NCBI RefSeq assembly: GCF_011008845.1
Contig: NZ_JAAIWM010000005.1
Span: 62,001-126,000, forward strand
Reading direction: 5' to 3'
DNA: 64,000 nucleotides
From: Bacillus mesophilus
GTDB taxonomy: Bacteria > Bacillota > Bacilli > Bacillales > SA4
Shown: piece after piece, positions 43,617 to 51,566 of the stretch
How the letters are laid out: each line of letters begins with the position of its first letter
Numbering within the stretch: the first letter of the stretch is position 1
Notes under the pieces: model-generated
What the model was told of the DNA's origin: nothing
The model's database searches: none
What the model saw: the letters and a program-made list of their open reading frames with translations, nothing else
Made by a program: the position numbers and the translations under genes

Positions 43617-43749
43617 ATATGTCAGCTCCCTTGGATACTTTATCCTTTTTGTTACAACCTTCATTGATTTTACAGAAAAACCTACCTAAGGGCAAGCTTC
43701 CTATTCTTATTATCTACTCTTATACAAATTTTATTTTGAATTAAAAATA

Positions 43750-43830
43750 CCCAGAACAAAAGGCGCAAGCGCCCCGTTTAGCCCCGACAAGCAAATGTTC
43801 CTTCGAGGGGCTGGGCGCTAGAGCTGGATT
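43750..43830. repeat. dispersed palindromic element of a second family
   Basis: GGCGCAAGCGCC followed by GTTTAGCCCCGACAAGC ... GAGGGGCTGGGCGCTAGAGC. Segments GCGCCC/GGGCGC and GCCCC/GGGGC are complementary, giving a branched hairpin. One copy in the window; it resembles an intergenic repeat common in Bacillus genomes. Located between upp and glyA. Confidence 0.65.
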
Positions 43831-43887
43831 ACTATACACTACCCTTATTTATTCACAAATGAACAACGTTTATAATTTCATATAAAA

Positions 43888-43923
43888 TAAAAAAAGTGAT
43901 AGATCAGTTTATGATCTATCACC
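43888..43923 (-). terminator. terminator of glyA
   Basis: On the minus strand GTGATAGATCA ... TGATCTATCAC followed by seven T, directly after the glyA stop. Confidence 0.9.
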
Positions 43924-43935
43924 CGGATGCGAAAT

Positions 43936-45177
43936 TTACGCGTTTGTATACAGTGGAAATCTTTCTGTTAATGCTAATACACGTTTTGACGCCTCAGCTA
44001 AGACTGATTCATCTTCTGGGCTACGAAGTGTTAGAGCAATAATTGCTGCAATTTCGTCCATTTCTTCTAGACCGAATCCTCTAGATGTTACTGCTGCCGT
44101 TCCAATACGAACGCCACTTGTCACAAAAGGGCTAGCCGGATCAAAAGGAATCGTATTTTTATTAACGGTTACTCCCACTTCATCTAAAACTTTTTCAGCT
44201 AGTTTACCTGTGATTCCAAGAGAACGAACATCAACTAATAATAAGTGATTGTCTGTACCATCTGACACAATCGTTAGTCCTTCTTTTTTCAATGAAGCAG
44301 CTAAACGAGATGCGTTATCGATCACATTTTTTGCATACACTTTAAAATCATCTTGAAGCGCTTCGCCAAAGGCCACTGCCTTTGCTGCAATTACATGCAT
44401 TAATGGACCACCTTGAATACCAGGGAACACAGATTTATCGATTTGCTTTGCAAACTCTTCTCTACATAAAATCATTCCACCACGCGGTCCGCGTAATGTT
44501 TTGTGAGTAGTTGTTGTAACAAAGTCAGCATATGGAACAGGATTTGGATGAAGACCCGCTGCCACTAGCCCAGCGATATGAGCCATATCCACCATTAAGT
44601 ATGCACCGACTTCATCAGCAATTTCTCTGAATTTTTGGAAGTCAATCTCTCTAGGATAAGCACTTGCCCCAGCTACAATTAATTTAGGTTTCGTTTCTCG
44701 TGCCTTTTCTAAAACATCCTCATAATTGATTCGGTGCGTTACTTCATCAACACCGTATTCAACAAAGTTATATTGAATTCCACTAAAGTTAACATGACTA
44801 CCATGTGTTAAATGGCCACCATGTGATAGGTTCATCCCTAATACTGTATCTCCTGTTTGGAGGATTGTAAAATAAACAGCCATATTAGCTTGCGCACCAG
44901 AGTGAGGTTGGACATTGGCATGTTCAGCACCGAATAGTTCTTTTGCTCTGTCACGAGCTAAGTTTTCGACAACATCAACGTGCTCACAGCCACCATAGTA
45001 GCGACGACCCGGATAACCTTCTGCATATTTATTCGTCATAACGGAACCTTGTGCTTCCATTACTGCTTGACTAACGAAGTTTTCAGATGCGATTAACTCA
45101 ATCTTGTCTTGCTGTCTTTTCCGTTCAGCTTCAATTGCTTCAAAAACTAGTTGATCTTGATTACTTAACGTACTCAC
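43936..45177 (-). CDS. glyA: serine hydroxymethyltransferase
   Basis: PLP enzyme interconverting serine + THF and glycine + methylene-THF, the main C1 source. 413 aa; PLP-Lys in [25 protein letters not shown] at the N-terminus and [16 protein letters not shown] start (45175-45177) behind GGGGGA. A PurR-box-like sequence lies about 100 nt upstream, matching the membership of glyA in the B. subtilis PurR regulon. Confidence 0.97.
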   Translation of the reverse strand: MSTLSNQDQLVFEAIEAERKRQQDKIELIASENFVSQAVMEAQGSVMTNKYAEGYPGRRYYGGCEHVDVVENLARDRAKELFGAEHANVQPHSGAQANMAVYFTILQTGDTVLGMNLSHGGHLTHGSHVNFSGIQYNFVEYGVDEVTHRINYEDVLEKARETKPKLIVAGASAYPREIDFQKFREIADEVGAYLMVDMAHIAGLVAAGLHPNPVPYADFVTTTTHKTLRGPRGGMILCREEFAKQIDKSVFPGIQGGPLMHVIAAKAVAFGEALQDDFKVYAKNVIDNASRLAASLKKEGLTIVSDGTDNHLLLVDVRSLGITGKLAEKVLDEVGVTVNKNTIPFDPASPFVTSGVRIGTAAVTSRGFGLEEMDEIAAIIALTLRSPEDESVLAEASKRVLALTERFPLYTNA

Positions 45178-45241
45178 GGTCCAGTCCCCCTTTTTTATGT
45201 AACGCTTACCCCTACCATTTTAACATCTTTCCCATAACGAT

Positions 45242-45287
45242 AAAAGACGAATTATAAATTATCACAGTATAATAAATGTTCGGTTTT
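45242..45287 (-). promoter_or_regulatory. probable PurR operator (PurBox pair) upstream of glyA
   Basis: The minus strand reads AAAACCGAACATTT at 45274-45287, matching the CCGAAC-centred PurBox. A weaker inverted half (AAAAGACGAATTA, plus strand 45242-45254) is spaced about 20 nt away. A TATAAT lies between them at 45251-45256 (minus strand). Confidence 0.65.
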
Positions 45288-45302
45288 ACTGTTAAAAGTT
45301 TC

Positions 45303-46109
45303 CTACTCTTCTATCAGGTCCTCGGCTTGATTACTTTCCACTACCGACAAGGAGCGAAGGGCTAAAACATAATAAACAATTACAATCGCCACATACATAA
45401 CCCACGGTAAACTAAAACCAATCATTGATAAAATAATTGCAAGGATACTTGGAACAGTAATGGCATATAAACCTAGGCTATATAACTTTCCATAAGACAT
45501 TTTTTTCTTCAAGATACTAGCGACAATCATACCGAATAATGCATAGAGGAAGCCCATGATTAGCTTACTTACAAAGAACCAGAAGACTATTCCAATTCCT
45601 ACAAGAACCAATAACCATGTTAGGTAAGGAAGAAATGAAAGAAGCATTTCTTTATCCACATAAAAGTCGCCAAAATCTGAAAAGCGATATTCTGTTATTT
45701 CTGCACCATCAGCTGTAATTATGTATTCTTTTGTAACTAATACTACTGTCGAGTATTCAGTTAGAAGGGTATCAACACTTTCTCTAGTATAAGTCCCTGT
45801 GTCATCGATGATGAAGGTTTCACCAACAGTATTTTCTTCATAGATAATGGGCTCGTCACCTTCGACTGTTAATTCGCCATTTTCCAGTGCGAAATCAGGT
45901 ACATCTTTTTTCAAGTTACTTATAAAGGCATTGTAAGAGATTGCAGAAGTTACTGTATGGTAAGTTGCACTAATTACTCCGAGAGTTAAAGCTAGTAATA
46001 GTAAATAAAGAATTGCTCGCTTTACACCTTCCTGTACCATTTCTGGGTAGGCACTCGGTTTTACGATTGCGTATTTAAACTTTCTAAAAAACGGTAGCTT
46101 TTTTTTCAT
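45303..46109 (-). CDS. DUF1189 membrane protein
   Basis: A 268-aa protein with the DUF1189 opening (FFRKFKYAIVKPSAYPEMVQ), a first membrane helix (LYLLLLALTLGVISATY), an extracytoplasmic domain of about 110 residues, then four to five helices at 160-250 and a short acidic tail. The family is widespread in Firmicutes and of unknown function; some are annotated with maltodextrin use, without support here. Precedes glyA in the same direction, separated by the PurBox region. Start with GTGAGG. Confidence 0.75.
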   Translation of the reverse strand: MKKKLPFFRKFKYAIVKPSAYPEMVQEGVKRAILYLLLLALTLGVISATYHTVTSAISYNAFISNLKKDVPDFALENGELTVEGDEPIIYEENTVGETFIIDDTGTYTRESVDTLLTEYSTVVLVTKEYIITADGAEITEYRFSDFGDFYVDKEMLLSFLPYLTWLLVLVGIGIVFWFFVSKLIMGFLYALFGMIVASILKKKMSYGKLYSLGLYAITVPSILAIILSMIGFSLPWVMYVAIVIVYYVLALRSLSVVESNQAEDLIEE

Positions 46110-46187
46110 TTTTTTACCTCACTTTTTTGTTTTGGCTGTTTTGTATACGTGTTGCTATTTAAACCTAAACACAAATTACATGTGGCC

Positions 46188-46316
46188 CGTTGATCTCCAC
46201 TACAGGCACTTGCTTTCCGCGGGGAGGGACGTGAGCCTCCTCAGCTTCGCCTCCGGGGTCTCACGATTCCCTCTATGTCCCGCAGGAGTCAAGCGCCTTC
46301 CGTTCCAATCAACTCT
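46188..46316. repeat. dispersed ~130-bp inverted-repeat element, copy 2
   Basis: Closely similar to copy 1: CACTTGCTTTCCGCGGGGAG, GTGAGCCTCCTCAGCTTCGC, GGGGTCTCAC, CCCGCAGGAGTCAAG. Ends GTTGAT and ATCAAC are complementary. The gap 46110-46501 contains this element and otherwise nothing I recognise. Confidence 0.85.
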
Positions 46317-46501
46317 AGGTTTTTAAATTATTTTAAGCGACATACCTTACTAAAGAGCCATAGCTATCCACTATCCAAGTAAACAAGAAGTGACTTGTAA
46401 ATAAAACTCATCCCTTACCAATTCTTATAAAAGGGATCTGACACTTCTAAAACCTTATTCACACTGCCTATATTATATCAGGAGATTGTATATTTTTAAC
46501 A

Positions 46502-46542
46502 ATAAAAAAAACAATCTGCTCCAGATTTAACAGGAGAGATTG
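46502..46542 (-). terminator. terminator overlapping the end of ywlG
   Basis: On the minus strand CAATCTCTCCTG ... GGAGCAGATTG followed by eight T. The ascending arm includes the last codons and stop of ywlG (46527). Confidence 0.8.
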
Positions 46543-47099
46543 CTATCCTCTTGTGTATAAACCGCTCGTTGTCCACCTATTAACTTTGGCCTTGTACTGG
46601 CCATTGTCACATGGGCATGACCTAGCTGCTTAATTGTCGCTCGAATGGGAACAGCTACATGTTTTAGATGCATGCCTATGAATGTATCACCAATGTCGAT
46701 TCCAGCATCTGCCTTGATGAATTCAACGACAACGGGATCAGTAAAATGTTGATAGGCATAAGTGGCCATAGCACCACCCGCTCTTCTAACTGGAATAACT
46801 GATACCTCTTCAAGAGAAAATTGGGTAGCTGTTATTCTTTCCACGATGATTGCCCGATTAAGATGCTCACATGCTTGAAAGGCAAGATGAGTATTTGTTG
46901 CCTTAGAAAGAGACAATAACTCTTCGAATATTAGTCCTGCTACTTCCTCTGTGCCTGCCGTTCCGATTCTTTCCCCGATTACCTCACTAGTACTACAACC
47001 AACAACGATGATTTTGTCTTTAATTAGATTCGTTTGATTTTTAAAATCTGTAATAATTTGTTGAAGCTGCTGAGTTAACTGTTGAAGTTCTGGTTTCAT
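46527..47099 (-). CDS. ywlG: TIGR01440/DUF436 family protein YwlG
   Basis: A 190-aa conserved Firmicute protein of unknown function: [67 protein letters not shown]. It lies 12 nt after rpiB and the ywlGFE order is conserved. Conserved Cys and His residues suggest an enzyme, but no reaction is known. Confidence 0.88.
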   Translation of the reverse strand: MKPELQQLTQQLQQIITDFKNQTNLIKDKIIVVGCSTSEVIGERIGTAGTEEVAGLIFEELLSLSKATNTHLAFQACEHLNRAIIVERITATQFSLEEVSVIPVRRAGGAMATYAYQHFTDPVVVEFIKADAGIDIGDTFIGMHLKHVAVPIRATIKQLGHAHVTMASTRPKLIGGQRAVYTQEDSNLSC

Positions 47100-47111
47100 C
47101 GCTTGTACACC

Positions 47112-47555
47112 CTATTTCGTTTCTTCATAGCTTGAAATTTTCCCAACCCGGTTAGCATGTCTACCACCTTCATATTCTGTGGTAAGCCATATTTTTGCAA
47201 TTTCACGAGCAAGTCCAGGACCAATGACTCTCTCACCCATCGCTAAAATGTTACTATCATTATGCTCTCGCGTTGCTTTTGCACTAAACATATCATGTAC
47301 TAAAGCACAACGAATTCCCTTTACCTTATTCGCTGCAATACTCATCCCAATTCCAGTTCCACAAACAAGTATCCCTCTGTCAACCTCTCCATTAGCTACC
47401 ATTTCAGCAACTGGTAAAGCATAGTCTGGATAGTCAACAGAAGTGCTACATTCACAGCCTAAATCCACAAACTCAATGCCCAACTCCTTTAGCAGGCTCT
47501 TTATTTCCTCGCGAATATTTATTCCACCATGATCTGAAGCAATTGCCACTTTCAT
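47112..47555 (-). CDS. rpiB: ribose-5-phosphate isomerase B (YwlF)
   Basis: Interconverts ribose-5-P and ribulose-5-P (pentose phosphate pathway). 147 aa of the LacAB/RpiB fold with the catalytic Cys65 in GILVCGTGIGMSIAANK and SDHGGINIREEI at the N-terminus. ATG behind GAGGTG. Confidence 0.93.
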   Translation of the reverse strand: MKVAIASDHGGINIREEIKSLLKELGIEFVDLGCECSTSVDYPDYALPVAEMVANGEVDRGILVCGTGIGMSIAANKVKGIRCALVHDMFSAKATREHNDSNILAMGERVIGPGLAREIAKIWLTTEYEGGRHANRVGKISSYEETK

Positions 47556-47708
47556 TCTCTACACCTCATCTACGAATCTTCTACTATAGAACCCGTTCAA
47601 AAAGAAGTACACCGACTTTTTGATACTTCCTCTTCTATACTAAAACCTTTTACCTCATAATTCAATTTGCAGTATAGCCCTTAGTATAAGCAAGAGAGAA
47701 GATTGATA

Positions 47709-48146
47709 TTAACGATTCTTCTCTAATTCCTTTAATAGAGCTTGTACAACTTCATTTAGCTCATTAAACGTTTGTCGATACACCTCTATTGGCCCACCAT
47801 ATGGATCCATTACGTCACTTTGGGAATTCTGAGCAAACTCCTTTATCGTATAAATCTTCGGTAAAGACTCTGGATATTGCCTGACAATCATATCTTTATG
47901 AGATTGTGTCATTGTAAAAATATAGGTAGCCCAATCAACGAGATTCTTTGTTAATCCTTGTGATGAATGATTAATCGGAACCCCTTGCTCAGAAAGAGCC
48001 TCAACTGTATGAATTGAGGCCGCACTTCCTTCAACTGCATAGACACCAGCTGATTTTATATGAATATCGTTTGATAGATGCTTCGCGATCGCTTCAGCCA
48101 TCGGACTTCTACATGTATTACCCGTACAAACAAATAACAGGTTCAT
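47709..48146 (-). CDS. ywlE: protein-arginine phosphatase YwlE (LMW-PTP family)
   Basis: A 145-aa low-molecular-weight phosphatase with P-loop VCTGNTCRS (Cys7, Arg13) and the general acid in DVMDPYGG. Thr11 in the loop is the residue that in B. subtilis YwlE favours phosphoarginine over phosphotyrosine, so this probably counteracts McsB. Start at ATG 48146 with GGAAGGGG; the longer TTG form adds seven residues. Confidence 0.92.
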   Translation of the reverse strand: MNLLFVCTGNTCRSPMAEAIAKHLSNDIHIKSAGVYAVEGSAASIHTVEALSEQGVPINHSSQGLTKNLVDWATYIFTMTQSHKDMIVRQYPESLPKIYTIKEFAQNSQSDVMDPYGGPIEVYRQTFNELNEVVQALLKELEKNR

Positions 48147-48175
48147 AAAAAAACCCCTTCCTAACAAGCCTATTA

Positions 48176-48730
48176 CTACAAAGGTAATAGTAGTTTAATT
48201 CCAAATGCAAATAAAATACTCCCGCCTAACGCTTCACCATATGAACCCATCCACTCCTGGACTCTTCTGCCTAATAGTAAACCAGCCCATGTCAAAATCA
48301 TACTTACCACACCGAACATTAGGATCGCTAAAATTACATGAACTTTATAAATACCTAGACTTAATCCAACAGAAAAACTATCTAGACTTACACTTAATGC
48401 AAATATTATTAAGCCAAAACCTTTAGGAGTAATCATCGGTTCATCATCGTCTTTGAAAGAAGAAACAATCATTTGAAGCCCTAGTAATAGTAAAAGAACT
48501 CCCCCAACTATGGACGCGATGTTACCGAATTGATCAGATAAAAATCCTCCAATAGTGATACCAACTAATGGCATCCAAACATGAAATATACCAATTGTAA
48601 TTCCTATGTAAAGGATCTGTTTTAATCGAAGAGGAATTAATCCCATTCCAAGCCCAACAGAAAAGGCGTCCATTCCTAGCGCAAATGCCATGATAAATAA
48701 AGTAAGAACTTCTCCTGATATTGCAAACAT
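48176..48730 (-). CDS. mntP: manganese efflux protein MntP (YwlD)
   Basis: A 184-aa, six-helix membrane exporter with the duplicated motif: [16 protein letters not shown] and [17 protein letters not shown], whose Asp residues bind Mn2+. Position between ywlE and ywlC as in B. subtilis ywlD. GGGGG lies about 11 nt before ATG, immediately after an 11-bp hairpin. The 68-nt upstream gap is too short for a yybP-ykoY riboswitch. Confidence 0.92.
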   Translation of the reverse strand: MFAISGEVLTLFIMAFALGMDAFSVGLGMGLIPLRLKQILYIGITIGIFHVWMPLVGITIGGFLSDQFGNIASIVGGVLLLLLGLQMIVSSFKDDDEPMITPKGFGLIIFALSVSLDSFSVGLSLGIYKVHVILAILMFGVVSMILTWAGLLLGRRVQEWMGSYGEALGGSILFAFGIKLLLPL

Positions 48731-48746
48731 ATCTGTTTCTAACCCC

Positions 48747-48781
48747 CTTGGACTTGCTAATTCAACTTATGCAAGTCCAAG
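48747..48781. promoter_or_regulatory. intercistronic hairpin before mntP
   Basis: Perfect 11-bp stem CTTGGACTTGC / GCAAGTCCAAG with a 13-nt loop between ywlC and mntP. On the transcribed strand it ends against the mntP Shine-Dalgarno and has no T-run, so it is not a standard terminator; possibly an RNA processing or translation-control element. Confidence 0.5.
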
Positions 48782-48798
48782 AGAAAATAGAAGGAAAT

Positions 48799-49845
48799 TT
48801 ATTTTTCGACAATGATTTGATGCCCTGCTGCTTTTTCAAGTCGATTCATGATCGCTTCACCAATTCCAACTGTCGAAAATGATTCACTATAAATGAGATC
48901 TAGCTCAGCCTCATCAAAACCTCTCAAAGCTTCGTATAAACGATTCGCAACTGTGGATAAGTTTGTTCTGGAACCACACGATAACTTAACGTTTGCTCGG
49001 TAGTTGTTTACAGTCTCATCTGTTGCTAATATACCCACTCTTTTCCCTTCTTTCATTTCTACATCTACTAGAGTCTGTAGAAACGATGTACTTCCCTTCA
49101 CAATAAACAAAGGAGCGTTAGGAGCATAGTGAGTGTACTTCATACCAGGAGATTTAGGAGTCTCATCCTGTTTTTGAAGGGCAGGGTCCATCCCCACCTT
49201 TCCGACAGCCTGTACAATTTGTTCCTTCGTTATACCACCCGGTCTTAAAACAATAGGAATTTCCTCTGTACAGTCCACAACAGTAGATTCTACCCCCACT
49301 CCGGTCACCCCACCATCCACAAGGCCAGCGATTCTTCCACACAAATCATTCCAGACGTGATTCGCTGAGGTAGGACTTGGCTTTCCAGATAGATTGGCAC
49401 TGGGTGCAGCAAGTGGAAGTCCTGTTTCCTTTAGAAGAGCAAGTGCAACCGGATGATCTGGCATCCTTACCGCAACTGTGGATAAACCCGCAGTGACACT
49501 TTCCGAAACAGCACCTACCTTAGCAGGTAGGATAAGTGTTAATGGACCCGGCCAATATAAGTCGATTAGCTTTTTGGCCGTTTCAGTTATATCTGTTACT
49601 AGATCTTTAAGCTGCTCTTCATCTGCAATATGTACGATCAACGGGTTGTCGCTGGGCCGTCCCTTTGCTTTAAAAATTTTATCAACTGCTTCAGTAGAAG
49701 TGGCATTGCCTCCAAGTCCGTAAACGGTCTCAGTAGGAAAAGCCACCACTTCATTTTCCCTTAGTAACTGGGCAGCTTCCTTTATTTGTGGACAACTTGT
49801 GGATAAGTTATCTACCATATCCACAACCCATTTCTTTGTTTCCAT
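48799..49845 (-). CDS. ywlC: L-threonylcarbamoyladenylate synthase YwlC (Sua5 type)
   Basis: Makes threonylcarbamoyl-AMP for tRNA t6A37 formation. 348 aa: YrdC domain (~15-210; PTETVYGLGGNA, KGRPSDNPLIVH, SANLSGKPSPT) plus the Sua5 C-terminal domain (~240-345; SPGMKYTHYAPNAPL). Start at ATG 49845 (METKKWV) with GAGGTG upstream; the longer frame adds 16 residues. The coding sequence contains two perfect DnaA boxes (48952-48960 and 49477-49485). Confidence 0.94.
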   Translation of the reverse strand: METKKWVVDMVDNLSTSCPQIKEAAQLLRENEVVAFPTETVYGLGGNATSTEAVDKIFKAKGRPSDNPLIVHIADEEQLKDLVTDITETAKKLIDLYWPGPLTLILPAKVGAVSESVTAGLSTVAVRMPDHPVALALLKETGLPLAAPSANLSGKPSPTSANHVWNDLCGRIAGLVDGGVTGVGVESTVVDCTEEIPIVLRPGGITKEQIVQAVGKVGMDPALQKQDETPKSPGMKYTHYAPNAPLFIVKGSTSFLQTLVDVEMKEGKRVGILATDETVNNYRANVKLSCGSRTNLSTVANRLYEALRGFDEAELDLIYSESFSTVGIGEAIMNRLEKAAGHQIIVEK

Positions 49846-50018
49846 GTTTAAACACCTCAAGTGAACACAATTTATTACACTATTAAAGCACAAATTAGAA
49901 AGATTATAAACTATTGCCTAAAACTCACTTATTTTAAAGCTGTTTATACACAAAAAGAGGTGAGTTTTCCACAAAACTGTGGGTAACTCACCTCTTTTGT
50001 GTATAACTATGTGGATAA
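49787..50018. promoter_or_regulatory. DnaA-box cluster at the ywlC-ywlB junction
   Basis: Four perfect TTATNCACA sites (49798-49806, 49944-49952, 49998-50006, 50010-50018) and four or more single-mismatch sites (49787-49795, 49817-49825, 49965-49973, 49978-49986) in 232 bp, on both strands. From memory, the ywlC region is among the non-oriC DnaA-binding loci of B. subtilis, thought to titrate DnaA. Confidence 0.8.
49944..50006 (-). terminator. large DnaA-box-bearing hairpin terminator of ywlB
   Basis: TTATACACAAAA(A)GAGGTGAG with its complement CTCACCTCTTTTGTGTATAA forms a stem of over 20 bp with one bulge. The loop holds two more DnaA-like sites facing each other. Read on the minus strand the inner stem is followed by TTTTT, just beyond the ywlB stop, so it should terminate ywlB. 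Confidence 0.75.
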
Positions 50019-50019
50019 C

Positions 50020-50466
50020 TCAAATTACGAACTCCATTACTACGGTTTCATCCAGTTGAAGTGATTCTTCTAAGTGCTCTGTTTCAAGTATATAACTTGG
50101 AATATCCACAAGATCTTTTTGACGGAAGCCAAGTAGTGTAAAAAATTCAATTGAGACAATTTTATTAGTAGCCAAATATAGACGCTTTAATTCCTTTTCC
50201 TTGGCAAGCTTTAAGATTTGTTGAAACATATCAAGAATCGTAGTTTGTTCTGCTTTGGGCGAAATAACGAGAGAACGTAGTAGGCCATCCTGTTCTACTC
50301 TCTGAATCCCTAGAGTTCCTAATAGATTATTGTCCAAATCCTCCATTACGATAAAGTGATCAATTTGTTCCGCTAGTCCCTTTGTGCTCACCTGAGCTTG
50401 TCCAAGGAATGACATCATTTCTCCTAAATCCTTTGGTTCTGCAGTACGAATAATAGTAGTTGTCAA
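50020..50466 (-). CDS. ywlB: GNAT-family N-acetyltransferase YwlB
   Basis: A 148-aa GNAT-fold protein: RTAEPKDLGEMMSFLGQA at the N-terminus, IVMEDLDNNLLGTLGIQ core strands and the C-terminal FFTLLGFRQKD. The acetyl-CoA loop (Q/RxxGxG/A) is weak (VISPKAEQTTILDM), so binding is not certain. TTG start (50464-50466) behind GGGGGA. Substrate unknown. Confidence 0.8.
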   Translation of the reverse strand: MTTTIIRTAEPKDLGEMMSFLGQAQVSTKGLAEQIDHFIVMEDLDNNLLGTLGIQRVEQDGLLRSLVISPKAEQTTILDMFQQILKLAKEKELKRLYLATNKIVSIEFFTLLGFRQKDLVDIPSYILETEHLEESLQLDETVVMEFVI

Positions 50467-50547
50467 CTTATATTCCCCCTGTTCATTTGTCCTTTGCTAT
50501 AACCTATGAAAGAGAAAAGTAAAATAGAACAGTTTACTAGATTTGTT

Positions 50548-51192
50548 TTAACCAAAAATTTTAGACAACCATTCTACAACAAAGAACTTCACTTCCACTT
50601 CTGATTCTTCTTCTACCACTTCAGCTGTTACAGCTTGTTTTGCTTCATCTTTTGAAGCATCTACCGCTTCACCATTTCCAAAATCCAAGAAGCATAGAGG
50701 AGGAAATAGAACACACCACCAATTGTTACCTTGTGCTTCACCTAAAGTAATTAAAATCGCTTCATATTCACCAGCAGGATATAAGTAAGAGCCATATACC
50801 TTTGTTGGGAATTTCACTTGCTTTCCATACCCTACTGTAAAAGCTTGATCACTATTTTCTTCTTCTAGAACTCTCTCTACAATCACTTCAATGTCACCCA
50901 GGCGATTCTGAATTAAATCTCTAGCATCTTGGATCGACGTTAGCTCTTCTACCCACTTTGTGATCTCTTTATTAACCTCATCTCGCACCTTTACCTTTAA
51001 TGCCTGATCTTCACTTGAATTACTATTTGCTAGAATCCTAAGTCGAATTGCCTCATCAGGAATGACTGCCGGTTCCTCTGTATCTGCCATTACAGGCTTC
51101 ATTGATAATGATAGTGTAGCCCCAATAAATAATAATAGAATATATATAATAGCCAGCTTCGTTAATTTTTTTAGTTTCATTTTTCTCTGCAC
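50548..51192 (-). CDS. spoIIR: stage II sporulation protein R
   Basis: Forespore-secreted signal that triggers SpoIIGA processing of pro-sigma-E. 214 aa: signal/anchor helix (AIIYILLLFIGATLSLSM), then the conserved domain IPDEAIRLRILANSNSSEDQ and LKVKVRDEV, and the FPTKVYGSYLYPAGEYEAIL and NNWWCVLFPPLCFLDF motifs; an acidic tail precedes VEVKFFVVEWLSKIF. Starts as GTG at 51192 with AAGGGA close by; ATG at 51180 is an alternative. In B. subtilis it is a sigma-F gene. Confidence 0.93.
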   Translation of the reverse strand: MQRKMKLKKLTKLAIIYILLLFIGATLSLSMKPVMADTEEPAVIPDEAIRLRILANSNSSEDQALKVKVRDEVNKEITKWVEELTSIQDARDLIQNRLGDIEVIVERVLEEENSDQAFTVGYGKQVKFPTKVYGSYLYPAGEYEAILITLGEAQGNNWWCVLFPPLCFLDFGNGEAVDASKDEAKQAVTAEVVEEESEVEVKFFVVEWLSKIFG

Positions 51193-51350
51193 CGTCCCTT
51201 CACTAAGACAGTGTAGTCAAAAAAATAGAATCTTAAACTAGTAAATTAAAAAAATCTAGTAAACTTTTAAATTTGTTTATATACGCGTTGTTTTTTCCAG
51301 CTTATAAAATGCCAAACGCCTTCCACTAAAGCAATTGTGGGACAAAAGAT

Positions 51351-51381
51351 AAAAAAGAGAGGAATTCCACCTCTCTTTTTA
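51351..51381 (-). terminator. terminator of prfA-prmC
   Basis: AAAAAGAGAGG ... CCTCTCTTTTT around AATTCCA; T-runs on both sides. Lies downstream of prmC and upstream of spoIIR. Confidence 0.8.
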
Positions 51382-51447
51382 TCCATAATTGTTATATAAG
51401 TCTTAAAATCACCTTAAAATGCAGGTGCATTTCCTCCTGGAAGAGAG

Positions 51448-51552
51448 AATTGCACAAATCTATGGGATAATTGCATAAATCTTATGATTAATTGCACCCA
51501 AACTTTTCATAATTGCATAAAAGCCAAGGTGAATTGCACAAAACCTTATTTT
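51448..51552. repeat. five-unit tandem repeat with exact 21-bp period
   Basis: AATTGCA[C/T]AAA heads occur at 51448, 51469, 51490, 51511 and 51532, each exactly 21 bp apart; the remaining ~10 bp of each unit varies, and unit 3 has ACCCA after the head. The period equals two helical turns. It lies just past the prmC stop (51567), before the prfA-prmC terminator. Confidence 0.85.
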
Positions 51553-51566
51553 TTCACTATTTAACC

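Noticed and set aside
42987..43664. 225-aa Upp from the longest frame
   Set aside because: The extra 16 N-terminal residues are not in the family and the TTG at 43616 has the better ribosome binding site.
48731..48798. yybP-ykoY manganese riboswitch before mntP
   Set aside because: Only 68 nt between the genes and a simple hairpin; the conserved riboswitch core is absent.
51448..51552. CRISPR-like array
   Set aside because: Repeats are ~11 bp with ~10-bp variable parts; far too short for repeats and spacers, and no cas genes are in the window.
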